42,468 nucleotides of DNA, taken from Vicinamibacteria bacterium. Its GTDB lineage: Bacteria > Acidobacteriota > Vicinamibacteria > Vicinamibacterales > UBA8438. The position numbers and the translations under genes are program-made. The number at the start of each line of letters is the position of its first letter. Position 1 is the first letter of the stretch. Below are positions 18,107 through 27,846 of the stretch, one piece after another. The notes under the pieces were generated by a model. It searched no databases and was not told the DNA's origin. It saw only the letters and a list, made by a program, of their open reading frames with translations. Location of the stretch: positions 1-42,468 of the forward strand of contig JAJEEU010000078.1 of NCBI GenBank assembly GCA_022820825.1, given 5' to 3'.

Positions 18107-18922
18107 CTACTCCGTCACCGTGACGGTGACGTTGCGGCTGGCGTACCAGTCGCCGTCGTAGGCCACCGCCCGCAGCACGAACGTCCCCGGCTCGCTGAAC
18201 GCGGCGGTCGTGCTCGACTCGACCTCCACCGGCCCGGGCTCCTGCGGAAATGGCGTGCGGGGCGGCGAGAAGGTAACCGTCCCGGGGCCGCGGTAGTGGA
18301 CCCAGCGCACCCCGGACGCGGCGCGCCGCGATTCCATCTCGCCGTCGTCGTTCGCGGCCGCACTGAGGGCGAGCGTTGCGGGCAATACGACCGACGCTTC
18401 CGTCGTGTCGACGGCGAGCTGCGGCGGCGTGTTCTCACCGCGCGGCCCCGGCAGCTCGTAGATGGGCAGGAGGAGGCCGATCGCCCGGTCGGTCCTGCCG
18501 TTCGCCGTCACGGTCCAGACCACCTCTTCCTCCGGGGTCCAGTCGCCGGGCATGCGGACGCTGAAGACCATCGTCTCGCGGCGCTGGACCGCGCGCCCGA
18601 AGCGGCGCCGCGGAACGAACACGGTGGGCTGTCCGCGGTCCGGCCCGCCGGGCTCGATGCGGTTGTCGGGCCCGACCGGAACGTGCAGCATCTCTTCCCA
18701 GTTGCGGTTCAGATAGCCGAACCAGACGTCGTAGGTACCGTCGGCGTTGCGCGTCCACCCCTCGTAGATCGGGGCAACGTGCATGCCGCGGTTGTACTGG
18801 ATCTGGGTGTCGGGAATGTCGATTTCCTGGCCCGCGGCCACGGCAACCGCCGCTGCGGCGACTGCCGCCGCAACGGCTGCCCGCCCGCGAGAGGCGCGTA
18901 CTCCCTGCGTCAAGCTCGACAT
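18107..18922 (-). CDS. Exported protein with Ig-like C-terminal domain, function unknown
   Basis: A 271-residue protein. Residues about 12-31 form a very Ala/Val-rich signal segment (ending AAGQE). The middle contains VFVPRRRFGRAVQ and VVWTVTANGRTDRAIGLLLP. The last 90 residues read as an Ig/PKD-like beta domain (TFVLRAVAYDGDWYASRNVTVTV). It lies 16 nt upstream of the second monooxygenase fusion's stop on the same strand, so it could be that gene's downstream partner. I do not recognise a named family. Confidence 0.7.
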   Translation of the reverse strand: MSSLTQGVRASRGRAAVAAAVAAAAVAVAAGQEIDIPDTQIQYNRGMHVAPIYEGWTRNADGTYDVWFGYLNRNWEEMLHVPVGPDNRIEPGGPDRGQPTVFVPRRRFGRAVQRRETMVFSVRMPGDWTPEEEVVWTVTANGRTDRAIGLLLPIYELPGPRGENTPPQLAVDTTEASVVLPATLALSAAANDDGEMESRRAASGVRWVHYRGPGTVTFSPPRTPFPQEPGPVEVESSTTAAFSEPGTFVLRAVAYDGDWYASRNVTVTVTE

Positions 18923-18938
18923 GCCCGCCGCCGTGCCG

Positions 18939-20282
18939 CTACTGATCGTTCGACGTCCTGGCGTTCTGCGCCGCCAGGCGCGCCTTGTACTCTTCCTCGT
19001 CGATGTAGTAGTAGCTCACCCACGCGAACGACATCTCGTCGATCGTGCGCTGCCCGTAGACCACGTTGTTGCGCGGATCGGGGTTGACGCGCAGCGTGTC
19101 CGAGTTGTCGTGCCAAGTCGAGATGTGGATGACGGTGCCCGGCGGGAACACCGGGGCGGCTTCCTCCGCGTAGTTGTAGACGAGGTGCCAGTTGAAGCGC
19201 CACTGCGGCACGCAGTTGAGCGTCATCTGGCGCATCAGCGGCGCCGGCGAGGTGCCCGGCGCCTGCAGCAGCACGTTCCCCTCTGCGTCCGTCTGCGGAA
19301 TGATCGCCTCGATGCACTGCGCCTGCCCGCGCGTATGCAGGTGCGGCTGGAACGCCGTCACCACGGCCGGCCGCGTCAGCATGGTGTAGCCGTCGGTCCG
19401 GACCCCCTTCTCCCCCGCCGGGATGAGCAGGTCGTCGTCGTCGCCCATGTGCTGGCTGACCAGTTGGTACTTGGGAACGAAACCCTCGGGGTACAGCTTG
19501 AGGCCGACGTGCACCATGACCGGGATTTCCTCGCCGTAGGGGTGCAGGTGCATTCCGAAGCGGATCTTCGTGCCGGCCTTCATGAGGCGGCCGGTGTTGT
19601 CGTCGAAGATGTCGCCGTTCTTGCCGACCGCGTACTCGTTGAGGAAGTTCCCCTTGGCGAGGTCTTCGTCGAATTCCGTCATGGTGGTGACTATGTGGTG
19701 CACCACCTCCAGGCTGTTGGCGTCCGGCTTCACCTCGACGGCCTTGATGTAGCGGTCGGTCGTCAGGCCGGGGTCGGCGTAGACGTTCGGGAATTCGTCC
19801 GGCCCTTCCGCCGGCAACAGGTACGGCTCGGGCAGCGATACGATCAGATCGGGCTCGCCGATCTGCCATTCGTGCGGGCTCGGAAACTCCACGGGCGGCG
19901 GCGCGTCGGCGGGGTTGCCGCGCGGCGATCCGGCGTCCACCCAGGCCGCGATGGTGGCGATCTCGGCGTCGGTCAACGACGGATCGTCCTTGAAGTCCTG
20001 GATGCCGATGCGCCGGTCCACGTACCAGGGCGGCATCTCGCGCGTCTCGACGTTGCGCTTGACGGACCGCGCCCACGGCCGCACTTCCTCGTAGGTGACG
20101 AGCGACATCGGCGCGATGGCGCCCGGCCGGTGGCAGCCCTGGCAACTGCGCTGCAGGATGGGCAGCACGTCCTTCGTGAAGGTCACGCCGCTTTCGGCCG
20201 CAGGCGCCTCCCGGGCCGCCGCCGCGCCGGCCAGGACCATGAACAGGGTCGCAACCGTTCCGAGTACGCGTCGCTTCGTCAT
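18939..20282 (-). CDS. Cytochrome c/Cu ascorbate-dependent monooxygenase-like fusion, paralog 2
   Basis: A 447-residue exported protein. It has a signal peptide (about 1-29), heme c motif CQGCH (47-51), REMPPWYVDRRIGIQDFKDD and a copper-monooxygenase-like region with VVHHIVTT, GMHLHPYGEE, FQPHLHTRGQAQ and TIDEMSFAWVSYY. The last resembles the Met-ligand segment of PHM/DBH enzymes. A GGAGACTTGAC Shine-Dalgarno precedes the ATG. It is very similar at DNA level to paralog 3 (33855-35231), clearly closer than to paralog 1; the pair flanks the defence island in the same orientation. Substrate unknown. Confidence 0.84.
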   Translation of the reverse strand: MTKRRVLGTVATLFMVLAGAAAAREAPAAESGVTFTKDVLPILQRSCQGCHRPGAIAPMSLVTYEEVRPWARSVKRNVETREMPPWYVDRRIGIQDFKDDPSLTDAEIATIAAWVDAGSPRGNPADAPPPVEFPSPHEWQIGEPDLIVSLPEPYLLPAEGPDEFPNVYADPGLTTDRYIKAVEVKPDANSLEVVHHIVTTMTEFDEDLAKGNFLNEYAVGKNGDIFDDNTGRLMKAGTKIRFGMHLHPYGEEIPVMVHVGLKLYPEGFVPKYQLVSQHMGDDDDLLIPAGEKGVRTDGYTMLTRPAVVTAFQPHLHTRGQAQCIEAIIPQTDAEGNVLLQAPGTSPAPLMRQMTLNCVPQWRFNWHLVYNYAEEAAPVFPPGTVIHISTWHDNSDTLRVNPDPRNNVVYGQRTIDEMSFAWVSYYYIDEEEYKARLAAQNARTSNDQ

Positions 20283-20582
20283 GTCAAGTCTCCAATGCCT
20301 ACCGGGCGACGCCGGGTTTCGCCACGGACCGCCAAGGGCCGGATGGTGCAGGCTCATGGCCAGCGCGCCGATCCCGCATAGAATACCACGCAACCGCCTG
20401 CAGGCAGACCGTTTACACGCGCCCCCGGGGCCACCATGGTAGCCATCCGAAGCGGCGTGCCGCTGGACGAGCCTGTCCACGAGGGCTATTCGCACGCCGT
20501 ACCGCTTTGCAGAAGGAAACAAGGGCGGCGGTTCCCGCGCCGCTACATACCGTCCCGACCTCTCACAGGACTCCAAGCACCC
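20283..20582. other. 300-bp gap between secretome block 1 and the defence operon
   Basis: No convincing gene. It contains a 10-bp palindrome GCCTGCAGGC (20396-20405) and the minus-strand motif GTGTAAACGG (20409-20418), which recurs exactly upstream of the CocE-type gene at 37251-37260. No T-rich intrinsic terminator was found for the defence operon that ends at 20583. This is probably the left boundary of the island. Confidence 0.5.
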
Positions 20583-22661
20583 TCAACCGCCGGACGACAG
20601 TTCACCTGCGTATCCCTCAGCCTTCAACTTGCTCAGCGCCTCGACTGCCCTGGAAGCCTGCCGTTCAGTGGGAGGCTTTCCCGCGGGATTGGCCGCCACA
20701 CCAAGCACGCCGAGCTCGGTGGGCGACAACAATCCGCGTTCGCTGCCCCAGGCAAGCGCGTCCGACCAGAACGCCGGACCGGCGCTGACGACTGCGATCT
20801 GCGCCTCAACGCCGTTGAGTTGCCGCTGCTCGCGTCGAGCAGTTCGAGCCGCGTCACGACGCTCGTCTGTCGAGATCAGATAATCCAGAAACGGCCGAGG
20901 CCACTCGACCGGAAGTTCGCTGACACGGTTCCAGCACGCCTGCTTCTTCGCCCACTCAGTGACGTTGCTGATCCCTTCGGCTGGGTTGACCAACACGTCG
21001 TGGGCGGATTCGGCCACGGCGACCATCGCCGACTTCATCACCGGCGGCAGCGCCTGTAGACGCCAGATGTCCTGGAAGTTGACCGCTCGATCCATTTCCC
21101 TTACATCGTGTGCCATCTTGGCGATCGCGTAGGCCACGATGTTGGCGCGATATCCGCCCTGGTACCAGTCCTGGTCCGTGACGAGCCGCTCGGTTGCCTT
21201 GAAGACGATCGCCTTGGCAATGGCTTCGCGGTACCACGCCTCGTTGAAACCGTTCGGGGCGGTCTTCCATTGCTGGCCGATGCGTCGCGCGAAGGCCGCG
21301 AAATTCTTCTGTGCCCCGAGACTCACCTCGTAGGGCCGTTCCTCCCAGACGTTCACGAACTTCGCCAGATCCGTCTTCGTGAAGAGTTGCCGGCGCGGGT
21401 TCTCCAGGTCGAACTTCTTGCGCTGGGCCTTCGTGAGACCTCCGCGACCGTCCGCGTACTGGCCGCGGGCACGTTCGTAGAACCACTTCGACTGTCGGAA
21501 CGTGCCGTCCTGTGACGGCGCATGGATGCGCCGGGAGAAGCTCTCCATGCGAACGTGGAATGGATGATTGGCGAAGAAGTCGGCTGCGCTGACCCGGTTC
21601 TGGCTGTTGGCGAACTCGGATATCTTGGGCACCAGCTTGTTTGCCCGTTCCGGATCGACTACCGAGAGCTTCATCTGGACAAAGGTCTGCGACACGTCAA
21701 CCCTGCCGCGCCGCGCCGTGTGGATTGACGCCGTCGTCTGGCCGCCGTTCACGATCTGGAAGTTCTTCAGTCGCCGCAACAGCAGTCGGCCTCCGTCTTC
21801 GTCGATCTCGACTTCCTCGGCTGTAGCCGTGATGCCGTTGTTGTAGGCAAAGAACATGTTGGGTTCGTTTTCTATGGTCGCCCTGATCCCCTTGTTCACC
21901 TTGCCGCGGTGTTGCAGGAAAACCCGCACGTTCTGTTCCAGAAGTCGGGTACCCCACCGGTCGTAGATGGCCGCGAGCACACTTCCGGGCATGATCGCGA
22001 GGTACGATTCATGGTCGGCCTCCGGCTGCTGTGCCGGGAGTATGGGAAGCGGGCCGCCAAAGCTGCCCGCCAAATCGACGTCGATCTCCTCCCGGCCGCG
22101 CCCGACCGTCGCCTGACGGTACAGCCGTCCGATGTCCCAGACGCTGTAAGTGATCGTTCGGCCCTCGAGCTCGTCCGCCTCGCGTCCGTCCACTCTCTCG
22201 CTCAACTCGCGATTCGTGATCAGGAACAGCCGGACCCTTCCGATGCCGCTCCAGCGCTTGGAGAGCAGGTCCGCGAGTCCGAAGGCCGGACTCGTCTCCT
22301 CGAGCGCGTCGCGCCACTTGCGATCGAGGGCGCGCCGAAGGAAGTTGGACAGCCGCCGGAAGATTGCGTTCATCTCGCTTCCGATCAGGCGCCCGACATC
22401 CGCCGAAGGGTGAAAGTCGGAGATCAGAAGACTGAAGGTGTCCGAATCATCGTCGGCGGGATCGCCTCCGTAACCATCGACGCGGATGCCAATCCCCGGC
22501 CGCCCCTGATACGCAGCCCGGTCCGCCGCATCCAGTTCGCCGGCTTCCATCAGGTGTTCGCAGAACTTGTGGAAGAACACATCCTCGACGAATTCACCCC
22601 TGGCATCGGCTTCGGCGAGAACGTCCTGGAAGAACTCGCCGGCGAACTCGTCAAGCGTCAT
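20583..22661 (-). CDS. AIPR-family abortive-infection protein
   Basis: Last gene of the defence operon; 692 residues. The family hallmark is at about 225-330: WGTRLLEQNVRVFL, GKVNKGIRATI, FFAYNNGITATAEEV and FQIVNGGQTTASIH. AIPR proteins are associated with phage resistance by abortive infection; their activity is poorly defined. The N-terminus (about 58-84) has VDGYGGDP followed by LLISDF, which loosely resembles the core of a PD-(D/E)XK nuclease, but I see no clear lysine. The ATG at 22661 overlaps the upstream gene by 11 nt. The C-terminal 200 residues are Ala-rich and helical with no recognised domain. Confidence 0.88.
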   Translation of the reverse strand: MTLDEFAGEFFQDVLAEADARGEFVEDVFFHKFCEHLMEAGELDAADRAAYQGRPGIGIRVDGYGGDPADDDSDTFSLLISDFHPSADVGRLIGSEMNAIFRRLSNFLRRALDRKWRDALEETSPAFGLADLLSKRWSGIGRVRLFLITNRELSERVDGREADELEGRTITYSVWDIGRLYRQATVGRGREEIDVDLAGSFGGPLPILPAQQPEADHESYLAIMPGSVLAAIYDRWGTRLLEQNVRVFLQHRGKVNKGIRATIENEPNMFFAYNNGITATAEEVEIDEDGGRLLLRRLKNFQIVNGGQTTASIHTARRGRVDVSQTFVQMKLSVVDPERANKLVPKISEFANSQNRVSAADFFANHPFHVRMESFSRRIHAPSQDGTFRQSKWFYERARGQYADGRGGLTKAQRKKFDLENPRRQLFTKTDLAKFVNVWEERPYEVSLGAQKNFAAFARRIGQQWKTAPNGFNEAWYREAIAKAIVFKATERLVTDQDWYQGGYRANIVAYAIAKMAHDVREMDRAVNFQDIWRLQALPPVMKSAMVAVAESAHDVLVNPAEGISNVTEWAKKQACWNRVSELPVEWPRPFLDYLISTDERRDAARTARREQRQLNGVEAQIAVVSAGPAFWSDALAWGSERGLLSPTELGVLGVAANPAGKPPTERQASRAVEALSKLKAEGYAGELSSGG

Positions 22662-23649
22662 CTGGAGCTCCGGAAATGGTGACCGGCAAGGATATCGGTA
22701 CCACGCGATATTCTTCGCATTCCGGAAGGGAGATCACATACTTCACGTTCCCGACTCCTCCCGGAACCATCGCCGACGTTATTCGAGGGAACCCTTCGCC
22801 TACCTCATAGAGGGCTTCCTGCCCGACCAACCAGGACTTGTCCGAGTAGTCGTCCGTCCAGTCGAATCCGACCGCGCCCAGACGCTCCTCGAAGATGTCC
22901 ACGGCGGCCATGTCCCGTCCGGCCAGCGCGAGACGGATTCTGGTAGCAATATCGGTCACCGTCACAGCGTCCGGTCCACCCTCCGCCGCAGTGGTCACCT
23001 CCGTAACGTGGAGAAACAGCCTGTCGGCATTGCCCGACTCCAGCTGGTGTTCGGAGGAAATCACCACGCGGGGCGTTGCGGAACCTCGTGCCTTTGCCTC
23101 GACGTGGATCCGGGTGATCTCGAAGTCGTGAGGCGCATCCAGCGGACCGGTCCAGCACCTGACGGCATCCAACGCGTCAAGTGCGGGAAGCAGGTGCCTT
23201 TCCAGCACTATCAGTTCGCCAATCAGTCCCCTCTGCTCGTCATCACCAAGTCGCTTGTCGCGGCCGCCCTGGAGAAGCCGGTGCCACCGCCAAGTTCGCG
23301 CGAGGAACCGCTCGACGGCCTGCTCTTCGGTCTGGGCCAGCGCCGTGGCGTCGACGATGTCTCGACAGAACCGGAGAAAGATGTCCCTCTGCTCCGGGTC
23401 CGTCAGTCGGATGACGATCCGTTCGTCCGATCCGCCGTCAGCCGGTTGTGTTTCGACCAGCAGGCCCCGGAGTTTCGGCAGGCGCGTTGATCGCCGGATC
23501 GTTCCCCTGTGCTGGAGGATCAGAAGGACATTGCCCTCGGCGTCCACGGCCCAGTACAGACCCCACGGCATCTCCTGAGGGACACGTCGCGCGTTGATCT
23601 GCGATGCCTGCGGTGCGGAGATATCCCGCCAGGGATCATCACTCGTCAT
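22651..23649 (-). CDS. PD-(D/E)XK motif protein (DUF4420-type), candidate nuclease
   Basis: A 332-residue protein. The candidate active site is E145 in GLIGELIVLE, D175 in DFEITR and E184-x-K186 in IHVEAKARG, the order expected for a PD-(D/E)XK nuclease of the DUF4420 group found in predicted restriction loci. It is probably the DNA-cutting subunit of the system. Both ends overlap neighbours by 11 nt (Z1 gene upstream, AIPR gene downstream), so translation is coupled. No DNA-recognition domain is evident, so targeting probably comes from the Z1 and GHKL partners. Confidence 0.85.
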   Translation of the reverse strand: MTSDDPWRDISAPQASQINARRVPQEMPWGLYWAVDAEGNVLLILQHRGTIRRSTRLPKLRGLLVETQPADGGSDERIVIRLTDPEQRDIFLRFCRDIVDATALAQTEEQAVERFLARTWRWHRLLQGGRDKRLGDDEQRGLIGELIVLERHLLPALDALDAVRCWTGPLDAPHDFEITRIHVEAKARGSATPRVVISSEHQLESGNADRLFLHVTEVTTAAEGGPDAVTVTDIATRIRLALAGRDMAAVDIFEERLGAVGFDWTDDYSDKSWLVGQEALYEVGEGFPRITSAMVPGGVGNVKYVISLPECEEYRVVPISLPVTISGAPDDA

Positions 23650-26350
23650 CGTCCGCGTCGTCCTCGTCGTCGTCCTCCGGGTAGTGTTCGCGATGCCACG
23701 TCGTGTTGACGACGTATTCGACCTTCTCTTCTTCCCGTGCAGTCTTCGGAAAGCTGATGCTCCAGGCTACGAAGGGACTCTGTTCCCTCAGATCGTCGTC
23801 AGCTTTGCCTATCGCCAGAAGGTGGATCACGAGCAGTGCCCGCGCGCGAACGCGTCCGTAAATCCGGTCGGGATAATTCGTTCGCTTCTTCGCCGTGGAG
23901 TGTTTCGCGTCGTAGTCGGCTTCCGCTTGTCGGGCGTCTTCGTCGTCGACACCGATCCGTGCTATTCCCCTTGTGCTTACACGTTGCTTCTTGCTGACCA
24001 TCAGCGTCGCGTCGTCGATTCGCCGGCCCTCAGCCCGACGCTGGCAGATGAGCCGGAAGCCCAAGCTGAAATCCTCCAAGGGCTTCGCTGGCGCCCCTGC
24101 CGACGTCACGCCAGCAAAGAGAACGTCCCACTCGGCAAGTTCGTCGTCCTGGCGTTGCCTGATGTACGTGCGGATCGGACCGGTCTCCGTTAGCAGGAAA
24201 CCCTCGTGATTGCGGAAGGCGAGTAGGAACGCGTCCACAAGCTGCACCGGCACACGGCGCACGAGGCGACCGCCGCCGACCTGTTCTCCCTGTTCCGGTG
24301 GGAATCCGCAGCGTCGAAGTTGTGCGGCAAGGGAGATCGCGGCCTGCCGGTTTGCTCGCAGGCTCGGCTCGTCGCGCCGCAGGATCGCCGTTTCCACGAA
24401 CTGGTTCGCCAAGCCGATCAGCACCCGCAGGCTCCTGCCCGTGCCCATCTTGTTGCGGGCCGTGACGATAAGCGTGTCCGGATGGCTGCGCACTCGAAGG
24501 CCGAAGTCCTTCGGCGTGGCGTTCACGCTCTGCATGCGAGCCAGCTCGTCGCGAAGCTCCTCGATGGACTCGGCGATGTGCGTGTACCAACCCTGCGCCT
24601 CTTCTGGCATCCAGACGCGGCAGAGGTCCTCGTATCCGCGGCGATACCCGAACCAGCGCCCCATCTGCAGGAGCGTGTCGTACATCATCGAGTTCCGCAG
24701 GAAGTAGCTGACGACAAGCCCTTCCAGCGTCAGGCCGCGGGAGAGCGAGAACCCACCCACAGCGATCACGTTCAGCCCAGACGCCTCGTGAGCCGCGTAG
24801 TCCAGGGAGCCAGCCGCTCGGCTGTTCACCTCGACCACGTTCATCGGACTTACGCTCTCGTACAGCCGCGACTGCACGTCCGGCCAGGACTCCCCACCGG
24901 AGTCCGCGTAATGCTCGTCGAATGCCTGACGCAGCGCCGCGATTTCAGGGTCGGCCATCGCCTGGACTGCCGGTCTCGCGCCGTTGACGCGGGCGCTGCT
25001 GCGGATGCGCCCGACAAGCGCATGGATCTCGTTGCGGATCTGGCCTTGAACCGCGACGAACCGTGAGACATTCACCAGCATCGAGTTGTGCTCACCCACG
25101 TGCCCGCGGACAAGCCGGATGGCGCGCGCGACGACGAAGACGCGTACCGCCGCCTCCAGAGTCCCCGGCAACCCACTGATGCGGTGCTCGATTCGATGCT
25201 TCAGGGGCAAGACATCGGCGTGGTCGTCGACGTGGCGCACGATTCGCTCCGCGTCGTCCGAAAACACCCTGGTCGCGCCGAAGTAGTTGTCCGGTGGGTC
25301 CAGGCTGACGATGAAATCGCGCGGGAAGAGATCGTGGCCAAGCATCTCGTCGTCGCTATCGGGATCGATGAAGATGTTCGCGAACGGAGTGGCCGTATAG
25401 CCGACGTAGCAACTCCGATCGAAGAGCTGGAGAAGCTGCCGGATCTGGCCGTTGATCCTGGACACCTCGTCCTGGCGATGCCGGATGTTGATCGAGGCGT
25501 TGTCCGCCTCGTCGTCGATCAGGAGCATCGGCTCGCGGATCGTGGACGTCCCACGCTGTGCATTGTGCGCGGTCAGCCACTCGATGAGGTTCCGCAGCGT
25601 GCTCGTGTTCTTCTTGATCACGAACACCGCTGGCTCGACGAGGTTCTGGAGGGGCACACCTACGCTGTCGGCGATCGTCTTGTTGAAGTCCCGCTGCGAC
25701 GTGGTGAACGCGGCGGGCCGCCGCCGGAAATCGAAGCGGCCAACGCCGACGACGGCCTGGCTCGGGAGCGTCTTCCGCAGCAGGTTGCTGGTACTGTCGA
25801 ATCCGACGAAGCCCTCGTCGATTCTGCGTTGAGTCTGGTTGCGCAGGTTGTTGTGGATGCCAGCGATGATGACGATCACCTTGTAGCCGGCGTCCGCGGC
25901 CTTGCAGACCAGTCCTGTGTAGTTGGCGGTCTTGCCGGACTGGACATGACCAACCACCATGCCCCGTCGGTCCCACTCTCCGGGTCTGGTCGGATTCTGA
26001 AGGAATCCGAGTATTCGGTCCGTTACGTCATCCAGCGTGGCGAGTACCTGTCCGGAAAAGTCCTTGCTCACGAGGAGCTGGTGGTAGCGATTCCAGTAAT
26101 AGGGGTCCAATCCAGCACGCGCATCCTCCAGCCACGGTTCAAAACCAGTGTCCTGAAGGGCGGCACCGTCTCGCATCGTGACGCCGTGAATCTCCTCGAA
26201 CTCGACAGCCAGCCTGTCGGCCTCCTCATCCGTCACATCCGGAAAGGAACTTCGAAGCTGGCTGATGCACTCGCGAATCCCCTCTTGCGTCGGCAGCACG
26301 GCACCAAGCACGCCGCTGACCGCCGCCTTGAGCTTGTCGAGGTCGTTCAC
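23639..26350 (-). CDS. Z1-domain helicase-like ATPase
   Basis: A 903-residue protein, the largest in the operon. Walker A is GHVQSGKT (134-141), Walker B is LLIDDEAD (277-283), and CYVGYTATPFANIF resembles motif III of superfamily 2 helicases. A second helicase-like half follows (GGFSLSRGLTLEGLVVSYF, QMGRWFGYR near motif VI, with candidate arginine fingers). The Z1 domain is known from predicted restriction and defence loci. It probably couples ATP hydrolysis to DNA translocation or remodelling. The C-terminus is a strongly acidic run (EDDDEDDADDDE), possibly a DNA mimic or docking tail. The start is GTG 26350, overlapping the upstream stop as GTGA. Confidence 0.9.
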   Translation of the reverse strand: MNDLDKLKAAVSGVLGAVLPTQEGIRECISQLRSSFPDVTDEEADRLAVEFEEIHGVTMRDGAALQDTGFEPWLEDARAGLDPYYWNRYHQLLVSKDFSGQVLATLDDVTDRILGFLQNPTRPGEWDRRGMVVGHVQSGKTANYTGLVCKAADAGYKVIVIIAGIHNNLRNQTQRRIDEGFVGFDSTSNLLRKTLPSQAVVGVGRFDFRRRPAAFTTSQRDFNKTIADSVGVPLQNLVEPAVFVIKKNTSTLRNLIEWLTAHNAQRGTSTIREPMLLIDDEADNASINIRHRQDEVSRINGQIRQLLQLFDRSCYVGYTATPFANIFIDPDSDDEMLGHDLFPRDFIVSLDPPDNYFGATRVFSDDAERIVRHVDDHADVLPLKHRIEHRISGLPGTLEAAVRVFVVARAIRLVRGHVGEHNSMLVNVSRFVAVQGQIRNEIHALVGRIRSSARVNGARPAVQAMADPEIAALRQAFDEHYADSGGESWPDVQSRLYESVSPMNVVEVNSRAAGSLDYAAHEASGLNVIAVGGFSLSRGLTLEGLVVSYFLRNSMMYDTLLQMGRWFGYRRGYEDLCRVWMPEEAQGWYTHIAESIEELRDELARMQSVNATPKDFGLRVRSHPDTLIVTARNKMGTGRSLRVLIGLANQFVETAILRRDEPSLRANRQAAISLAAQLRRCGFPPEQGEQVGGGRLVRRVPVQLVDAFLLAFRNHEGFLLTETGPIRTYIRQRQDDELAEWDVLFAGVTSAGAPAKPLEDFSLGFRLICQRRAEGRRIDDATLMVSKKQRVSTRGIARIGVDDEDARQAEADYDAKHSTAKKRTNYPDRIYGRVRARALLVIHLLAIGKADDDLREQSPFVAWSISFPKTAREEEKVEYVVNTTWHREHYPEDDDEDDADDDE

Positions 26351-27846
26351 GATTCTCCCTGTCTTTCCGCTGCCATGGCCTGGAACAAGCGAGTTACGTC
26401 CTTCCAGCGCGACCGAAACGGATCAGCCGAACGCATGTGGTTTTCCACGTCGTCAACTGACAATCCGCGCTCCCGCAGGACCCCCCACGTGGCTTCCACA
26501 ATCTCCTTGAAATCTTCGGAAGCCAACGCCGCGGGCTCGACGGATTCGGCGCTTGCGCTGACGTCCGCATAGAGTGCTTCGACGGGCAAAGTGGAAACGA
26601 TGAGGGCAACAAGCTTCCTGAACTCGTCAGCCGTTTCCGGATCAAGCCGATGCTCGAACGCGGAGAAGAGCGGATGCTCCGTGTTGAGCATGTACGAGAT
26701 CCGATTCTTGTCCTGCGACCGCGTCCATACCGGCAACCGGCTGTCCCCCGCTAGCCGAGAGCCGCGCACCGTGTACGTCCGCTTCGACGGAACGCCGATG
26801 CGGTCGATGATGCGGCGGAGCCTCTCGCGAACCGGTGGTGGCGGCTGTGCCCAAGCCTTCTTGACGTCGATCTTCCACTCCGCGTCGAGGCTGCTGGGCA
26901 TGTCAATTCGAACGCGGCAGAGTTTGGTGAGTTCCAACTGCCGCGCGAGACCAAACCACGTGCCGTGCACGATCAGGCGCCGGTTCCGGTACAGGTAGAA
27001 GCCCTGGTTCTTCACGTACCCTTCCGGCCCGCCGTACCGCGTCCATTCATCTTTCGAGACCTTGTCGTGATGAGGCAGGGTCACGGGCTGTATCCGGATA
27101 TTCCTCCCCGTGAGCGCGAAGGTTTCTTCCTGGTGATGTTGTGTTGCCGGATGGTGCGAGTGAAAGGGATCGAAGGGCTCCAGCGAGCGGCCGTTGAGGC
27201 TGATGCAGACGCGCCCCTCTCTGCCCTTTACGCCGGAGAGGAATCGGTGGAACACGAACTCGACGTGCCCCGCTGTTTCGTCGAGCAGGCGGACGAGATC
27301 CTGTCGACTTCCTTGCCCGTTGGGCCCCACGAGCCGGTCGAGCTTCTGCCAGACGACGAGCGTGCCGTCCGTCGCGAGCCGTTCGGCCCACGGGATCTTC
27401 GTGAAATCGTCCGGAAGCTCGACAATCCACCTGTCGCGCGCTGCGACGGTATCGAGATCCCAGACCGCGCCGGAGGTCACACCGTTCCTTCGAGTGACGA
27501 CGGTCAATCGCCTGCACTGCGAGAACGAAGCCGTCTTGAGCCCGAGACCGAAGCGGCCAAGGTCCGTGGTAGTCCGGCTTTCAAGAGGGTTCCTGCTGCC
27601 TGGCCGCATCGCTTCAAGTAGCTCCGGCTCCGTCATGCCGATACCGTCGTCAAGAATCCCGATAGCAGGGACTTCCGCGTGCGTTTCCGCATGCAACTCG
27701 ATCTTGCGAGCGCCGGCGGTCAGCGAATTGTCGATAACATCGGATACGGCGGTGTGCAACGAGTAGCCGATGTCGCGCAGGCTCTCCACGAGCACCGATG
27801 CCCTCGGAGGAACTTCCTGCTCCCGCGCGACACGTCTCACCGTCAC
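26347..27846 (-). CDS. GHKL ATPase, MORC/MutL-like
   Basis: A 499-residue protein with an N-terminal Bergerat ATP-binding fold: DVIDNSLTAGA (36-46, with Asp where many GHKL enzymes have Glu), ILDDGIGM (64-71) and GRFGLGLKTASFS (97-109). An S5-like second domain follows, with GFYLYRNRRLIVHGTW and DMPSSLDAEWKIDVKKAW carrying a lysine suited to contact the gamma phosphate. This layout matches bacterial relatives of MORC and MutL, which dimerise on ATP binding and can clamp DNA. The GTG at 27846 overlaps the methyltransferase stop as GTGA. The C-terminal 100 residues are helical and unassigned. Confidence 0.88.
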   Translation of the reverse strand: MTVRRVAREQEVPPRASVLVESLRDIGYSLHTAVSDVIDNSLTAGARKIELHAETHAEVPAIGILDDGIGMTEPELLEAMRPGSRNPLESRTTTDLGRFGLGLKTASFSQCRRLTVVTRRNGVTSGAVWDLDTVAARDRWIVELPDDFTKIPWAERLATDGTLVVWQKLDRLVGPNGQGSRQDLVRLLDETAGHVEFVFHRFLSGVKGREGRVCISLNGRSLEPFDPFHSHHPATQHHQEETFALTGRNIRIQPVTLPHHDKVSKDEWTRYGGPEGYVKNQGFYLYRNRRLIVHGTWFGLARQLELTKLCRVRIDMPSSLDAEWKIDVKKAWAQPPPPVRERLRRIIDRIGVPSKRTYTVRGSRLAGDSRLPVWTRSQDKNRISYMLNTEHPLFSAFEHRLDPETADEFRKLVALIVSTLPVEALYADVSASAESVEPAALASEDFKEIVEATWGVLRERGLSVDDVENHMRSADPFRSRWKDVTRLFQAMAAERQGES

